Assembly (NCBI RefSeq): GCF_000157895.3
Contig: NC_022663.1
Span: 4,836,001 to 4,900,000, forward strand
Source: Mycobacterium kansasii ATCC 12478
GTDB lineage: Bacteria > Actinomycetota > Actinomycetes > Mycobacteriales > Mycobacteriaceae
DNA length: 64,000 bases
Reading direction: 5' to 3'
Part shown: in pieces, positions 1 to 7,882 of the stretch
How positions within the stretch are numbered: position 1 is the stretch's first letter
Layout of the letters: each line of letters starts with the position of its first letter
The notes under the pieces: model-generated
What the model was told of the DNA's origin: nothing
The model's input: the letters and a program-made list of their open reading frames with translations, nothing else
Databases searched by the model: none
Translations under genes and position numbers: made by a program

Positions 1-134
1 TCTGACCAACCGGTAGCTCGGGCAACGTGTCCGTGGCCGCTACGCGGCCCGCCGAGTGCCGTTGCCTGCATTAGTGCTTCGCGCCGCAGCCATCCCGCCA
101 CTACCACAACGGACGACCGGAAAGGAGTCACCCG

Positions 135-1271
135 ATGAGCGCCATCGAAGACAAGCCCCGCATCTTCAAGGGTCTGGCCGGGGTGGTCGTCGACACCACG
201 TCGATCTCCGAGGTGGTGCCGGAGACCAATTCGCTGACCTACCGCGGTTACCCGGTTCAGGACCTCGCCGCGCACTGCAGCTTTGAGCAGGTCGCTTACC
301 TGCTGTGGCACGGTGAATTGCCCACCGGTCGGCAGCTGACGGAATTCACCCAACAGGAACGCGCTGCCCGCGGGCTCGACCGATCCATGCTGTCGCAGTT
401 GGCGAAACTGCCCGGTACCTGCCACCCGATGGACGTGGTACGCACCTCGATCAGCTGCCTGGGAGCCGACGACATCGAGGAGGACGACAGCAGCGGGCGG
501 GCGAACTACGCCAAGGCACTGCGCATGTTCGCGGTTCTGCCCACGATCGTCGCCGCCGACATGCGCCGCCGGCGTGGTTTGCCGCCCATCGCCCCGGACA
601 GCAAGGCGAACTACGTGCAGAACTTCCTGCACATGTGCTTCGGCGACGTACCCGAGCAAGTGGTCGTGGACGCCTTCGAGCGGTCGATGGTCCTCTACGC
701 CGAACACGGCTTCAACGCCTCCACCTTCGCAGCGCGGGTGGTCACCTCCACTGGCTCCGACATCTACAGTGCGGTCACGGCGGCCGCCGGTGCGCTCAAG
801 GGTCCGCTGCACGGTGGCGCCAACGAGGCGGTGATGCGTGACATGCTTGAAATAGGCTCTGTCACAAGGGCATCCAGATGGTTGACCGACAAACTGGCCC
901 GCAACCAGAAGGTCATGGGATTCGGTCACCGGGTGTACAAGAACGGTGACTCACGGGTGCCGGCCATGAAGCAGGCCCTGATGCGGGTGGCCGCGGCCCG
1001 AGATGGTCAGCGATGGCTCGACATCTACCACGTCCTGGAGCGGGACATGTTGGCCGCGACTGGGATCAAGCCGAATCTGGACTTTCCCACCGGTCCCGCA
1101 TATCACCTGATGGGCTTCGATATCGGTTGCTTCACCCCGATTTTCGTGATGAGCCGGATCACCGGATGGACCGCCCACGTCATGGAGCAGACCACCTCCA
1201 ACGCGTTGATCCGGCCGCTGAGCGCATACGTCGGGCCGCCGCAACGCCCGCTCACGACGACGGTCGGGTAG
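135..1271 (+). CDS. prpC: 2-methylcitrate synthase (citrate synthase family)
   Basis: Condenses propionyl-CoA with oxaloacetate to 2-methylcitrate, the first step of the cytosolic methylcitrate cycle that disposes of propionate from odd-chain fatty acids and cholesterol. The 378-residue product has the citrate synthase catalytic triad: His226 (GPLHGGANEA), His265 (MGFGHRVYKNGDSR) and Asp316 (PNLDFPTGPAY). It ends in the ALIRPLSAYVGP tail that I recall from M. tuberculosis GltA1/PrpC (Rv1131). AAAGGAG at 121-126 sits eight bases before this ATG. In mycobacteria prpD normally lies just upstream; only 134 bases precede it here. One frame shows four codons and a TAG at 14-16 that could be the end of such a gene, but nothing identifies it. 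A general citrate synthase is the alternative; the sequence resembles the PrpC/GltA1 subgroup more. Confidence 0.88.
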   Translation: MSAIEDKPRIFKGLAGVVVDTTSISEVVPETNSLTYRGYPVQDLAAHCSFEQVAYLLWHGELPTGRQLTEFTQQERAARGLDRSMLSQLAKLPGTCHPMDVVRTSISCLGADDIEEDDSSGRANYAKALRMFAVLPTIVAADMRRRRGLPPIAPDSKANYVQNFLHMCFGDVPEQVVVDAFERSMVLYAEHGFNASTFAARVVTSTGSDIYSAVTAAAGALKGPLHGGANEAVMRDMLEIGSVTRASRWLTDKLARNQKVMGFGHRVYKNGDSRVPAMKQALMRVAAARDGQRWLDIYHVLERDMLAATGIKPNLDFPTGPAYHLMGFDIGCFTPIFVMSRITGWTAHVMEQTTSNALIRPLSAYVGPPQRPLTTTVG

Positions 1272-1604
1272 CAGGCGCATGCGGCGGGCCCGGAAGCCAC
1301 ACCGACCGGGTCCTCACCTGATCACTCAACTCGGTGCGGTTACCGCCGCCGTGGGTGTAGTGTCCATGGTGAGGTTTTCTTTCGTAGCCAGCTCTGATCT
1401 CGGGGTTCGCCACCGCATCGCAACCAAGAGTCTGTGACTGGTTTCGTTTGTCGATCCCCACACGTGTGTGCCGGGTCAGGCCGAAGTGAAGGGGTCGTCG
1501 ATGGATCATCGCGAGTTGCGTGCGGGTCGACTGGTGGCGGTTTCGATGTCGCTGGGCCACGGCCGCACAACGCGGGTGGTTTCCGTCGGGGCACTGTCAA
1601 CGCC
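1272..1604. other. intergenic region, no gene seen
   Basis: This 333-base stretch separates prpC from a DUF5994-like gene. The open frames crossing it are short or antisense and show no recognisable family or convincing ribosome binding site. The frame of the downstream gene stays open back to 1434, but the residues before 1605 look like non-coding translation (Gly/Arg/Ser-rich, no family match), so I place that region outside the gene. I see no clear terminator or promoter. Confidence 0.5.
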
Positions 1605-2135
1605 ATGAACGGAGCAGTGGGCGGGCGGCGCCTGGCCAGCCCGGTGCGGGTCGCCTTGGCGGTGGAGCTGGGTGCGCCGCTTGACGGGGCGTGGTGGCCG
1701 CATACGGCCTCGATTGCGCGCGAGCTTCCCGAGCTGGTTGATGCCCTACGCACGCGGTTGGGCAAGATCACCGCCATCACCGTCAACTGGTCCTCGCTGG
1801 AAAGTTCGCCAGATCTCGATGCGCTGAACCGCCCCGGGGTAGGTGACAGGGGTGAGCGCGCCCGGGTTGTCGCACGCCAGCGACTGATGACGATCACCGG
1901 CAGCCTGGCCTCGGCGAATCTGTTGGTGATACCGTGCCGCACGTCGGCGGCTCTGGCCAAGATGGTGTTGCGCAGATGTGCGGGGCTTCCCGCCATGGGT
2001 GAGGAGCGGGACACCCAGGAATTCCAGACCTGCGGCGACATCCTGCGTGCCGCTCGGGCCGAAAGCGCACAATGCGGTCGACCTGTCGGGGACGATGCGG
2101 CCGCGCACACCGCCCCGGCCGATATGCAGTCATGA
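1605..2135 (+). CDS. DUF5994-like conserved protein
   Basis: A 176-residue soluble protein of unknown function. The core DGAWWPHT, then TVNWSS, then NLLVIPCRT followed by an alanine/leucine helix (ALAKMVLRRCAG), matches the DUF5994 family as I remember it, which is common and multi-copy in mycobacteria. I chose the ATG at 1605 because the family's conserved part begins about 15 residues later and the upstream extension to 1434 has no family character. No strong ribosome binding site precedes 1605, so the start is uncertain. The C-terminal 30 residues are Ala-rich and poorly conserved in appearance. It stands alone between prpC and a small hypothetical gene. The family name rests on recognition only; the function is unknown. 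Confidence 0.65.
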   Translation: MNGAVGGRRLASPVRVALAVELGAPLDGAWWPHTASIARELPELVDALRTRLGKITAITVNWSSLESSPDLDALNRPGVGDRGERARVVARQRLMTITGSLASANLLVIPCRTSAALAKMVLRRCAGLPAMGEERDTQEFQTCGDILRAARAESAQCGRPVGDDAAAHTAPADMQS

Positions 2136-2334
2136 CGGCTTGATGGGTACTTCGCCAACCGCGCAACGCCGCGCAGCGGCAACAGTTTTCGACGTGCGGT
2201 CCGACCGTGACCAGCCGGCGACTTCGTTGACCCCCGGACGCTTGAGCAACCCACCACCTCGCCCCACATCATGCTCGGTGCGGGACTGCGCTTTAGATGC
2301 GTCGCGCCGACGCTCGTAAGAAAGGATGTACGAC

Positions 2335-2568
2335 ATGGCCATACAGAACTGGTGGGACGCACCGGAAATTCATCCGTCGGAGATCCGGGTCGGTGACGTC
2401 ATCGGCACCGTGCGCCCGACCCATGTTCCCTTCAAGGTCAAGCTGATCAGTGAGCCGAACAGAAGCCCGAAGCAATGGACGTTTTTCGGCCGCGACGACG
2501 CCGGCTTGGACTACGTGAGCACCTTCGGCGACGGTGAATTGGTCCGCAGGTACACCAAGGCCTCCTGA
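2335..2568 (+). CDS. small conserved hypothetical protein (77 aa)
   Basis: A short soluble protein opening MAIQNWWDAPE and closing with an acidic/aromatic stretch (WTFFGRDDAGLDYVSTFG). I do not recognise the family. The start is set by AAAGGA at 2321-2326, eight bases before the ATG at 2335. An earlier in-frame ATG at 2326 overlaps that ribosome binding site and is unlikely. High coding quality (good wobble GC, few rare codons) and the well-placed ribosome binding site argue that it is real. There is no signal peptide or membrane segment. It is not obviously co-transcribed with its neighbours: there are 199 bases before it without a gene and 113 after. Confidence 0.6.
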   Translation: MAIQNWWDAPEIHPSEIRVGDVIGTVRPTHVPFKVKLISEPNRSPKQWTFFGRDDAGLDYVSTFGDGELVRRYTKAS

Positions 2569-2681
2569 CCGCGGCCGCGGCGACGGTCCAGCAGAGCGCC
2601 ACCGAAACGATTGCGCCGACGCCGATCTTCGCGCGGGCCTGCATCGACTGGGCCGGGTCAGAGCGCTAAAATCCTGATTTC

Positions 2682-3410
2682 ATGGCCGTTAGGCGCGCCG
2701 TGTTGCTTATTGCCGATATCGGCGGATACACGCACTACATGACGTGGAACCGCATGCACCTGGTCCACGCGCAGCAGACGGTGGCAGAGTTGCTCGAAGC
2801 GGTGATCGACGCCGGCAAAGGTCTCAAGCTGGCCAAGCTGGAGGGCGATGCCGCGTTTTTCTGGGCTCCCGGTGGCAACCCCAAAGTCGTTGTGTGCGAG
2901 CGGATAACGACCATGCGACAAGCCTTCCTGGCGCGGCGGGAAAGGTTGAAGAAAGACATTGCCTGCGACTGCAAGAGCTGCTCGCAACTGGGCAATCTAT
3001 CGCTCAAGTTCGTCACTCACGAAGGCGACGTCGCCGAGCAGAAGGTTAAGCGGCGGGTCGAACTCGCCGGCTTCGACGTCATTCTCGTGCACCGGATGCT
3101 GAAGAACCTGGTGCCGGTGCCGGAGTACGTGCTGATGACCGACGTGGTGGCCGCTTGCCTCGATGAGTCGATGCGGAAGCTCTCGATTGCGTTGACCCAC
3201 GATTTCGAGGGCATCGGCCAAACGGCGACTTACTATATCGATCTCGCCACGTCCGAGGTGCGGCCCGTGGTGCTGGAACGCGGCTTCTTCGGCCGGCTTT
3301 CGGCCAAGCTGGGATTCGGGGCGAAGGCGTTGCCCTTCATGCTGGGGGCAAAAGAGCCCTGCGCGCAGTTCCACAACATTGATCGCGGCGCGCAAGAGCT
3401 GCCCGCCTGA
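2682..3410 (+). CDS. DUF2652-like protein (cyclase-homology fold)
   Basis: A 242-residue cytoplasmic protein. The opening RAVLLIADIGGYTHYM is the DUF2652 signature, which resembles the first strand and metal-binding region of class III adenylyl/guanylyl cyclases. KLEGDAAFFW at about residues 53-62 resembles the second cyclase strand. Residues 90-105 hold a Cys-rich CDCKSC segment that could bind a metal or be structural. The C-terminal half lacks the canonical cyclase substrate residues that I can recognise, so nucleotide cyclase activity is not claimed. The family is frequent in actinobacteria. It is monocistronic in appearance, with 50 bases before the next gene on the same strand. Confidence 0.65.
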   Translation: MAVRRAVLLIADIGGYTHYMTWNRMHLVHAQQTVAELLEAVIDAGKGLKLAKLEGDAAFFWAPGGNPKVVVCERITTMRQAFLARRERLKKDIACDCKSCSQLGNLSLKFVTHEGDVAEQKVKRRVELAGFDVILVHRMLKNLVPVPEYVLMTDVVAACLDESMRKLSIALTHDFEGIGQTATYYIDLATSEVRPVVLERGFFGRLSAKLGFGAKALPFMLGAKEPCAQFHNIDRGAQELPA

Positions 3411-3460
3411 GCCGGGCGGCCGGTAGTCGTCGCACTTCCGAACTCGGCTACGATCGGCCG

Positions 3461-3838
3461 GTGTCGGTGGCGTTGCTTCGCGAGATGTTCGACCGTGTGG
3501 TCGTGGCCAAGGACGCTGATCTCTTCGAGCACTACTACGACCCCGACTTTGTGATGTACTCCGACGGGCTGAGTCAGAGTTTTGCCGAATTCCGCGACAG
3601 CCACCGCAATGTCTATGCCACCGACATCAGCTACGCGGTCGAGTACGACGAGCAGGCGTGGGTGGCGGCCGCCGACAAGGTCGCCGGACGGTTGTGGATT
3701 ACCACGTCTCGCCCCGGTGAGCGGCCGACCCGCATCGAAGTTGTGCTCATCGCGGCGTACCGCGACGGTCGAATCCATCGAATCTGGGAGACGACCTGGC
3801 CGAGTTGGCGTAACGTGGCGGCGCTGGAAGACTATTGA
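3461..3838 (+). CDS. SnoaL-like / NTF2-like small protein
   Basis: This 125-residue protein has the alpha+beta cone pattern of the SnoaL/NTF2 superfamily: an N-terminal helix (LLREMFDRVVVAKDADLF), a HYYDPDFVMYS segment, then strands ending in AAYRDGRIHRIWE. That last motif is typical of SnoaL-like ligand-binding or isomerase-like proteins. It starts at GTG 3461, 50 bases after the DUF2652-like gene on the same strand, so the two may be co-transcribed. It converges on the exported amine oxidase gene whose stop is 18 bases away. Members of the superfamily have many functions; no substrate can be inferred. Confidence 0.6.
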   Translation: MSVALLREMFDRVVVAKDADLFEHYYDPDFVMYSDGLSQSFAEFRDSHRNVYATDISYAVEYDEQAWVAAADKVAGRLWITTSRPGERPTRIEVVLIAAYRDGRIHRIWETTWPSWRNVAALEDY

Positions 3839-3856
3839 TCGGCCGCACCGACAACA

Positions 3857-5212
3857 TCAGCCCAGCCGGTGCATCAATTCGGCCGCAGCGTGTCGACCGC
3901 TGAGCAGGGCGCCGTGCACGGTGGCCGGATTGTCCTCGCCGACGGCCTCGCCGGCGAGGTAAAGCCGGTCACCGATCGGTTCCTGCAGCCGACGGCGATC
4001 GTCAAGACCGGAACCCGGCGCGTGGAACGAGTACGAGCCAAGGGCATAGGGATCGAGGGTCCAGCTCGACGATTTGACGTCGACGAGCGCGACGTCGTTG
4101 CCGAACAACTGCCGGGCGATGGGCAGCGCGGAGGCCATCAACTCACCGGGCGCCGAGGACTCTACGTACCGGCCGCGGTGACCTGCGTTGAACGCCAACA
4201 CGATCGGCCCGGCGGCGGCCGGCAACGTCAACCATTGCGCCCACATCCCGGTGTCTGCGCCCAGGAATTGGTAGAACGCGTTTTCCAGGTCCCAGGTCCG
4301 TTGCGCGAAGCGGAAGTAGCTCTTGGACAGCACGCCAAAACCCAACGCTCGCAAGGAGTGTGCGTGTCCGTCCGGAAGCGGCGGATCGAAGGTTATCGCC
4401 CCGGCTTGCAGCACGCCGAGCGGAACGGTGAGGATCGCGGCGGGTCCTTCGAAGGACCGGTCACCGGCGCGCACGATCACCGAATTGCCTTGTCGCACAA
4501 CTGCTGTGACCACAGTGTTGAGGATGACGGGAAGTCCGTCGGCAAGTGAGCGTGGCACGGCATCGTATCCGCTGGTGATGACCACCTGCGGTCCGCCGGT
4601 GTACGTGCCTTTGTCGAACGTCGTGGCGGAGAGCTGGTCCGCATCCGCTGCGTACTCGTCTTCGATTTCGGTGCTGACGTAGTAGGCCAATTGGGCGCGT
4701 TCGCTATCGGACAACTCGTCGCGCTCCGCCTGAGCGTTGAGGGCGGCGCCCAGACTGCCGCCGTCGACCTCGTCGCGAGCCTGCCCCACCAGCGCCCGCC
4801 AGGTTGCCTGGCGGTACTCGACCGGCCCTAGGCGAGGATCGATCACCAGCTCGGCCGCCTGGTTGTAATCGGTCGGTGCGAGTTGCGCCTGTACTTTGCG
4901 CGCCAACTCAACCAGCGGGTTGTTCGTCGTGCCGTGAATCCACGAGGCGCCCATTTCCAGTGGCGGACCCCAGTCGCGGGTGGTGTTCACCCGGCCGCCG
5001 ATCCGATTGCGGGCTTCGATCACCCGCACCGGCCAACCCGCGCCGGCAAGACTGCGCGCCGCGGCCAACCCCGCCATTCCGGCCCCGATAACTAGGACCG
5101 CCTTGTTGTCCGGAGGCGCTGTTTTGGCACACCCGGCGACCCCGCCAGCCCCGACGGCGCAGGTCACACCCGCGGTTGCCGCCAAGAACCCCCGCCGGGA
5201 CATCTGGGACAC
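3857..5212 (-). CDS. Tat-exported flavin monoamine oxidase family protein
   Basis: A 451-residue FAD-dependent amine oxidase. The N terminus has a twin-arginine signal (SRRGFLAA, Arg6-Arg7), an Ala/Gly hydrophobic run, and a lipobox-like VAGC with Cys28, so it is probably exported by Tat and may be lipid-anchored. The dinucleotide-binding motif VLVIGAGMAGLAAARSL lies at about 39-55, followed by EARNRIGGR and the substrate-side motif GASWIHG. The C terminus has the FAD-binding LYLAGEAVGEDN. This is the family of polyamine and monoamine oxidases (amine to aldehyde plus hydrogen peroxide); the substrate is unknown. The start is GTG 5212; ATG 5203 is an alternative that keeps the twin arginines. 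It is divergent from the hydrolase gene at 5373, with a 160-base shared promoter region. Confidence 0.8.
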   Translation of the reverse strand: MSQMSRRGFLAATAGVTCAVGAGGVAGCAKTAPPDNKAVLVIGAGMAGLAAARSLAGAGWPVRVIEARNRIGGRVNTTRDWGPPLEMGASWIHGTTNNPLVELARKVQAQLAPTDYNQAAELVIDPRLGPVEYRQATWRALVGQARDEVDGGSLGAALNAQAERDELSDSERAQLAYYVSTEIEDEYAADADQLSATTFDKGTYTGGPQVVITSGYDAVPRSLADGLPVILNTVVTAVVRQGNSVIVRAGDRSFEGPAAILTVPLGVLQAGAITFDPPLPDGHAHSLRALGFGVLSKSYFRFAQRTWDLENAFYQFLGADTGMWAQWLTLPAAAGPIVLAFNAGHRGRYVESSAPGELMASALPIARQLFGNDVALVDVKSSSWTLDPYALGSYSFHAPGSGLDDRRRLQEPIGDRLYLAGEAVGEDNPATVHGALLSGRHAAAELMHRLG

Positions 5213-5304
5213 GACGTCAGCGTCTCACACCCGCACGATCCCGAAATGTCGGCTGTTCAGCGTCGTTACCATATCGTGTTCGCGGAAATGTGACCGGCCC
5301 CACA

Positions 5305-5318
5305 TTACCGTCAGGTAA
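5305..5318. promoter_or_regulatory. TTACC-N4-GGTAA inverted repeat, possible operator
   Basis: A perfect 5-base inverted repeat, TTACCGTCAGGTAA, lies in the 160-base region between the divergent amine oxidase and hydrolase genes, about 55 bases before the hydrolase start. The TNAC...GTNA pattern is frequent in TetR-family operators. No regulator gene is adjacent, so the cognate protein is unknown; the TetR at 10181 is a possible candidate. The site was found by eye and no statistic was computed. Confidence 0.3.
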
Positions 5319-5372
5319 ACTCGGCTCCATCCGGAGGGCGGCGACGAAGCCGCGTTCGAAGGGGGAGCGGCG

Positions 5373-6335
5373 ATGAAGTCCACCCGCGGCAGTGTGCCGA
5401 ACCAGTTGCCCGATGCGTTGCCGCCCAGTCGCAGCTTGACCGTTCGCGCGGCCGACGGGACTCCGTTGCACACCCAGGTGTTCGGGCCGCCGGACGGCTA
5501 CCCGATTGTCTTGACGCATGGCTTCGTCTGCTCCATCCGGGTGTGGGCATATCAGATCGCCGACCTGGCCACCGACTATCGGGTGATCGCTTTCGACCAC
5601 CGCGGACACGGGCGCAGCGGCATCCCGCGGCGCAGCAGCTACACCCTCAAACACCTTGCCTCCGACCTGGATTCGGTGTTGGACGCGACGCTGGCCCCGC
5701 ACGAGCGGGCATTGATCGCCGGGCATTCGATGGGCGGGATCACCATCTCGGCCTGGTCGGAACGCTATCGCCACAAGGTACTCCGACGCGCCGACGCGGT
5801 CGCCTTGATCAACACGACCACCGGCGATCTGCTCAGCAAGGTGAAGTTACTGTCGGTGCCACGGGAATTGTCGGCGGCACGAGTGCTGGCCGGCCGCGGC
5901 TTGATCAACGCGTTCGGGGGATTTCGGATACCTGGCGCGGTCCGGATACCGACCCAGTTCATGGTTGCATTGATGGCCGTCGGGGCAGATGCCCACCCGA
6001 GCACTGCGCGGCTGGTCTATGAGCTTTTCGCGCAGACCTCACCGGCAGGGCGCGGCGGCTGTGCGCGGATGCTGGTGCAGGAACTGGGGCCTCGACATAT
6101 CAACCTCGACGGTTTGACGGTGCCCACCCTGGTGATCGGCAGCAAGCGCGACCGGCTGACGCCGATCAGTCAGTCCCGCAAAATCGCCAGTGCCGCACCC
6201 AATGTCTTCGATCTCGTCGAGTTGCCGGGCGGCCACTGCTCGATGCTGGAACAGCATCACGAGGTGAACCGCCATTTGCGCACTCTGGCCGAATCGGTCA
6301 CACGGAATTCCGCTGTCCGGCGGATCAGCTCATAG
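5373..6335 (+). CDS. alpha/beta hydrolase, Rv3171c (hpx)-like
   Basis: A 320-residue cytosolic alpha/beta-hydrolase. The oxyanion HG is at 49-50 (LTHGFVCS), the nucleophile elbow GHSMGG gives Ser119, the acid is probably Asp260 (GSKRDRLTP) and the base His288 (PGGHCSMLE). In M. tuberculosis the gene beside aofH in this order is annotated as a non-haem haloperoxidase (Hpx), an annotation that usually reflects only the shared hydrolase fold. The natural substrate is probably an ester or related compound. GGGGGAG at about 5360-5366 fits the ATG at 5373. The 3' end overlaps the 3' end of the convergent aofH-like gene by six bases, which leaves no room for a conventional terminator. Confidence 0.8.
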   Translation: MKSTRGSVPNQLPDALPPSRSLTVRAADGTPLHTQVFGPPDGYPIVLTHGFVCSIRVWAYQIADLATDYRVIAFDHRGHGRSGIPRRSSYTLKHLASDLDSVLDATLAPHERALIAGHSMGGITISAWSERYRHKVLRRADAVALINTTTGDLLSKVKLLSVPRELSAARVLAGRGLINAFGGFRIPGAVRIPTQFMVALMAVGADAHPSTARLVYELFAQTSPAGRGGCARMLVQELGPRHINLDGLTVPTLVIGSKRDRLTPISQSRKIASAAPNVFDLVELPGGHCSMLEQHHEVNRHLRTLAESVTRNSAVRRISS

Positions 6336-7676
6336 CAGTGCGGAGACTTCGGTAGCCGCACGCCGACCGGACCTGACGGCGCCCTCCAAATAACCGGTCC
6401 ATTCATCCGCGGTTTCCGTGCCGGCCCAGTGAATCGGCCCGACCGGTTCGCGCAGCAACCGTCCGTATTTGGTCCAGGAACCGGGCGGCACCGCGGCGGT
6501 GGGACCGCCCGGCGCGAATTGCTCGCTGCCCCAACGGTAATCGGCGTAGTCGAGCGGCTTGAGCGCTTGGTCGCCGAACAGCGAGGCGAAACACCGCAGC
6601 GTGTCGCGGCGGCGCTGCTCGGTGGGCAGGGAGTCGAATGCGCGGGCATCGACGAAACCCATGAGGATGCCCGGCCCGTCGTCATGTGGGCTGACATCGA
6701 AGGTGATGAACACCGGGCCGTTGTCGGACAAGGCCTGGCCGGAGAATCCGTTGGCTCGCCAGAACGGTGTGGAATACGCGGCATAGGCCTTGCTCAACCG
6801 GCCCTGCGGCCAATGCCGGGTGAGTTCCAGGTATTGCGGCGGCAGCGGGGGATCGAACTCGATGGCCGCACGGTGTGCGGGCGGGATCGCCACGATGACG
6901 AACCCGGCTTCGGCCTGTCCCTGATCCGACGTGACGGTCACACCCGCGCCGTGGCGGTCGATCCGACGCACCCGGGCATCCAGCACCACCCGGTTTCCCA
7001 GCCCAGCCGCCGCCAGGTCGGCGATCTGCTGCGTGCCGCCCGCGAACCGATCCTGCTGGGCGCCGTTTTCGACATCCAGGAGCCGGTCCAGGCCGCCCGC
7101 CGCGCGTACATAACGGGTGGCGTGCAGCATGGACACGTCTTCGGGTTCGCAACCCCAGGTCACCCGGGCCATGATGGCCATCAGGTCGTGTGACGACGCG
7201 GTGGCGCGCACCGCGCGCAACCACTGACCCAGTGACACGCCGTCGAGTTCGTGCGCTCGTGGCGCATCCCAGGGCGCGGATATCGGCACGCCGCGGGCCA
7301 GTCGCTCGAATTGCCAGCGCAACCGCGCGATGTCGAGCAGTCCGGCCAGCGAAAGCCTGGGGATCGTGCCGCGGTACGGGCGCACCGCGCCCCGCCAGTG
7401 GATCACGTTCCTGCCGTCGTGGTAGGTCGGGATGGTCGGAACTCGCAGCTCGTCCGCCAGGGCCAGGACCTGGTTTTGAGTGGGTCCGACGAACGTGCCG
7501 CCCATATCCGCCGGTAATCCCGCGACGTTGCCGGTGAGGGAGCGGCCGCCGACGCGGTCGCGGCCTTCGAAGACCAGCACGTCATGACCCTGACCGGCCA
7601 GGTCGCGGGCTGCCGCCAGTCCAGCGAAGCCGGCACCCACTATGACCACGTCGGCAATCCAGCGTGGGTTTGTCAC
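6330..7676 (-). CDS. aofH: flavin-containing amine oxidase, AofH-like
   Basis: A 448-residue cytosolic FAD amine oxidase. The Rossmann motif VVIVGAGFAGLAAARDL begins at residue 10 with Gly14-Gly16-Gly19, then FEGRDRVGGR, a substrate-domain motif GGTFVGP, and the C-terminal FAD contact IHWAGTETADEWTGYLEGA. There is no Cys in the position where mitochondrial MAO links FAD covalently, so flavin binding is probably non-covalent. It oxidises primary or polyamines to aldehydes with release of hydrogen peroxide; the substrate is unknown. The order matches Rv3168-Rv3169-Rv3170(aofH)-Rv3171c of M. tuberculosis. It lies 206 bases downstream of the Rv3169-like gene on the same strand. That gap holds an AT-rich ATAATTGTTAT at 7714-7724 that could be promoter material. 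Confidence 0.85.
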   Translation of the reverse strand: MTNPRWIADVVIVGAGFAGLAAARDLAGQGHDVLVFEGRDRVGGRSLTGNVAGLPADMGGTFVGPTQNQVLALADELRVPTIPTYHDGRNVIHWRGAVRPYRGTIPRLSLAGLLDIARLRWQFERLARGVPISAPWDAPRAHELDGVSLGQWLRAVRATASSHDLMAIMARVTWGCEPEDVSMLHATRYVRAAGGLDRLLDVENGAQQDRFAGGTQQIADLAAAGLGNRVVLDARVRRIDRHGAGVTVTSDQGQAEAGFVIVAIPPAHRAAIEFDPPLPPQYLELTRHWPQGRLSKAYAAYSTPFWRANGFSGQALSDNGPVFITFDVSPHDDGPGILMGFVDARAFDSLPTEQRRRDTLRCFASLFGDQALKPLDYADYRWGSEQFAPGGPTAAVPPGSWTKYGRLLREPVGPIHWAGTETADEWTGYLEGAVRSGRRAATEVSALL

Positions 7677-7882
7677 GTCCTCCAGTCAACCGCATTTCGG
7701 GGGATCCGTCGGAATAATTGTTATCGCCAACCTGCCCGCGATGATCGAAGCCGGAATCCGGCAACGGGGTTGAACTTTGGTGAGCTACGGCCGGGCACCT
7801 CACACCCGTCGTCAATCACCTCATGGGTCTTGGCGGATTTCTGCGGGACGACGGCTTTCCACTCAGGTCTCGTTGTCGCGGC

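Noticed and set aside
1..134. End of a prpD gene at the left edge
   Set aside because: Only a four-codon tail with a TAG at 14-16 is visible in one frame, which is too little to identify anything.
1434..1604. Extended N terminus of the DUF5994-like protein
   Set aside because: In-frame but with no family similarity and no ribosome binding site; composition looks non-coding.
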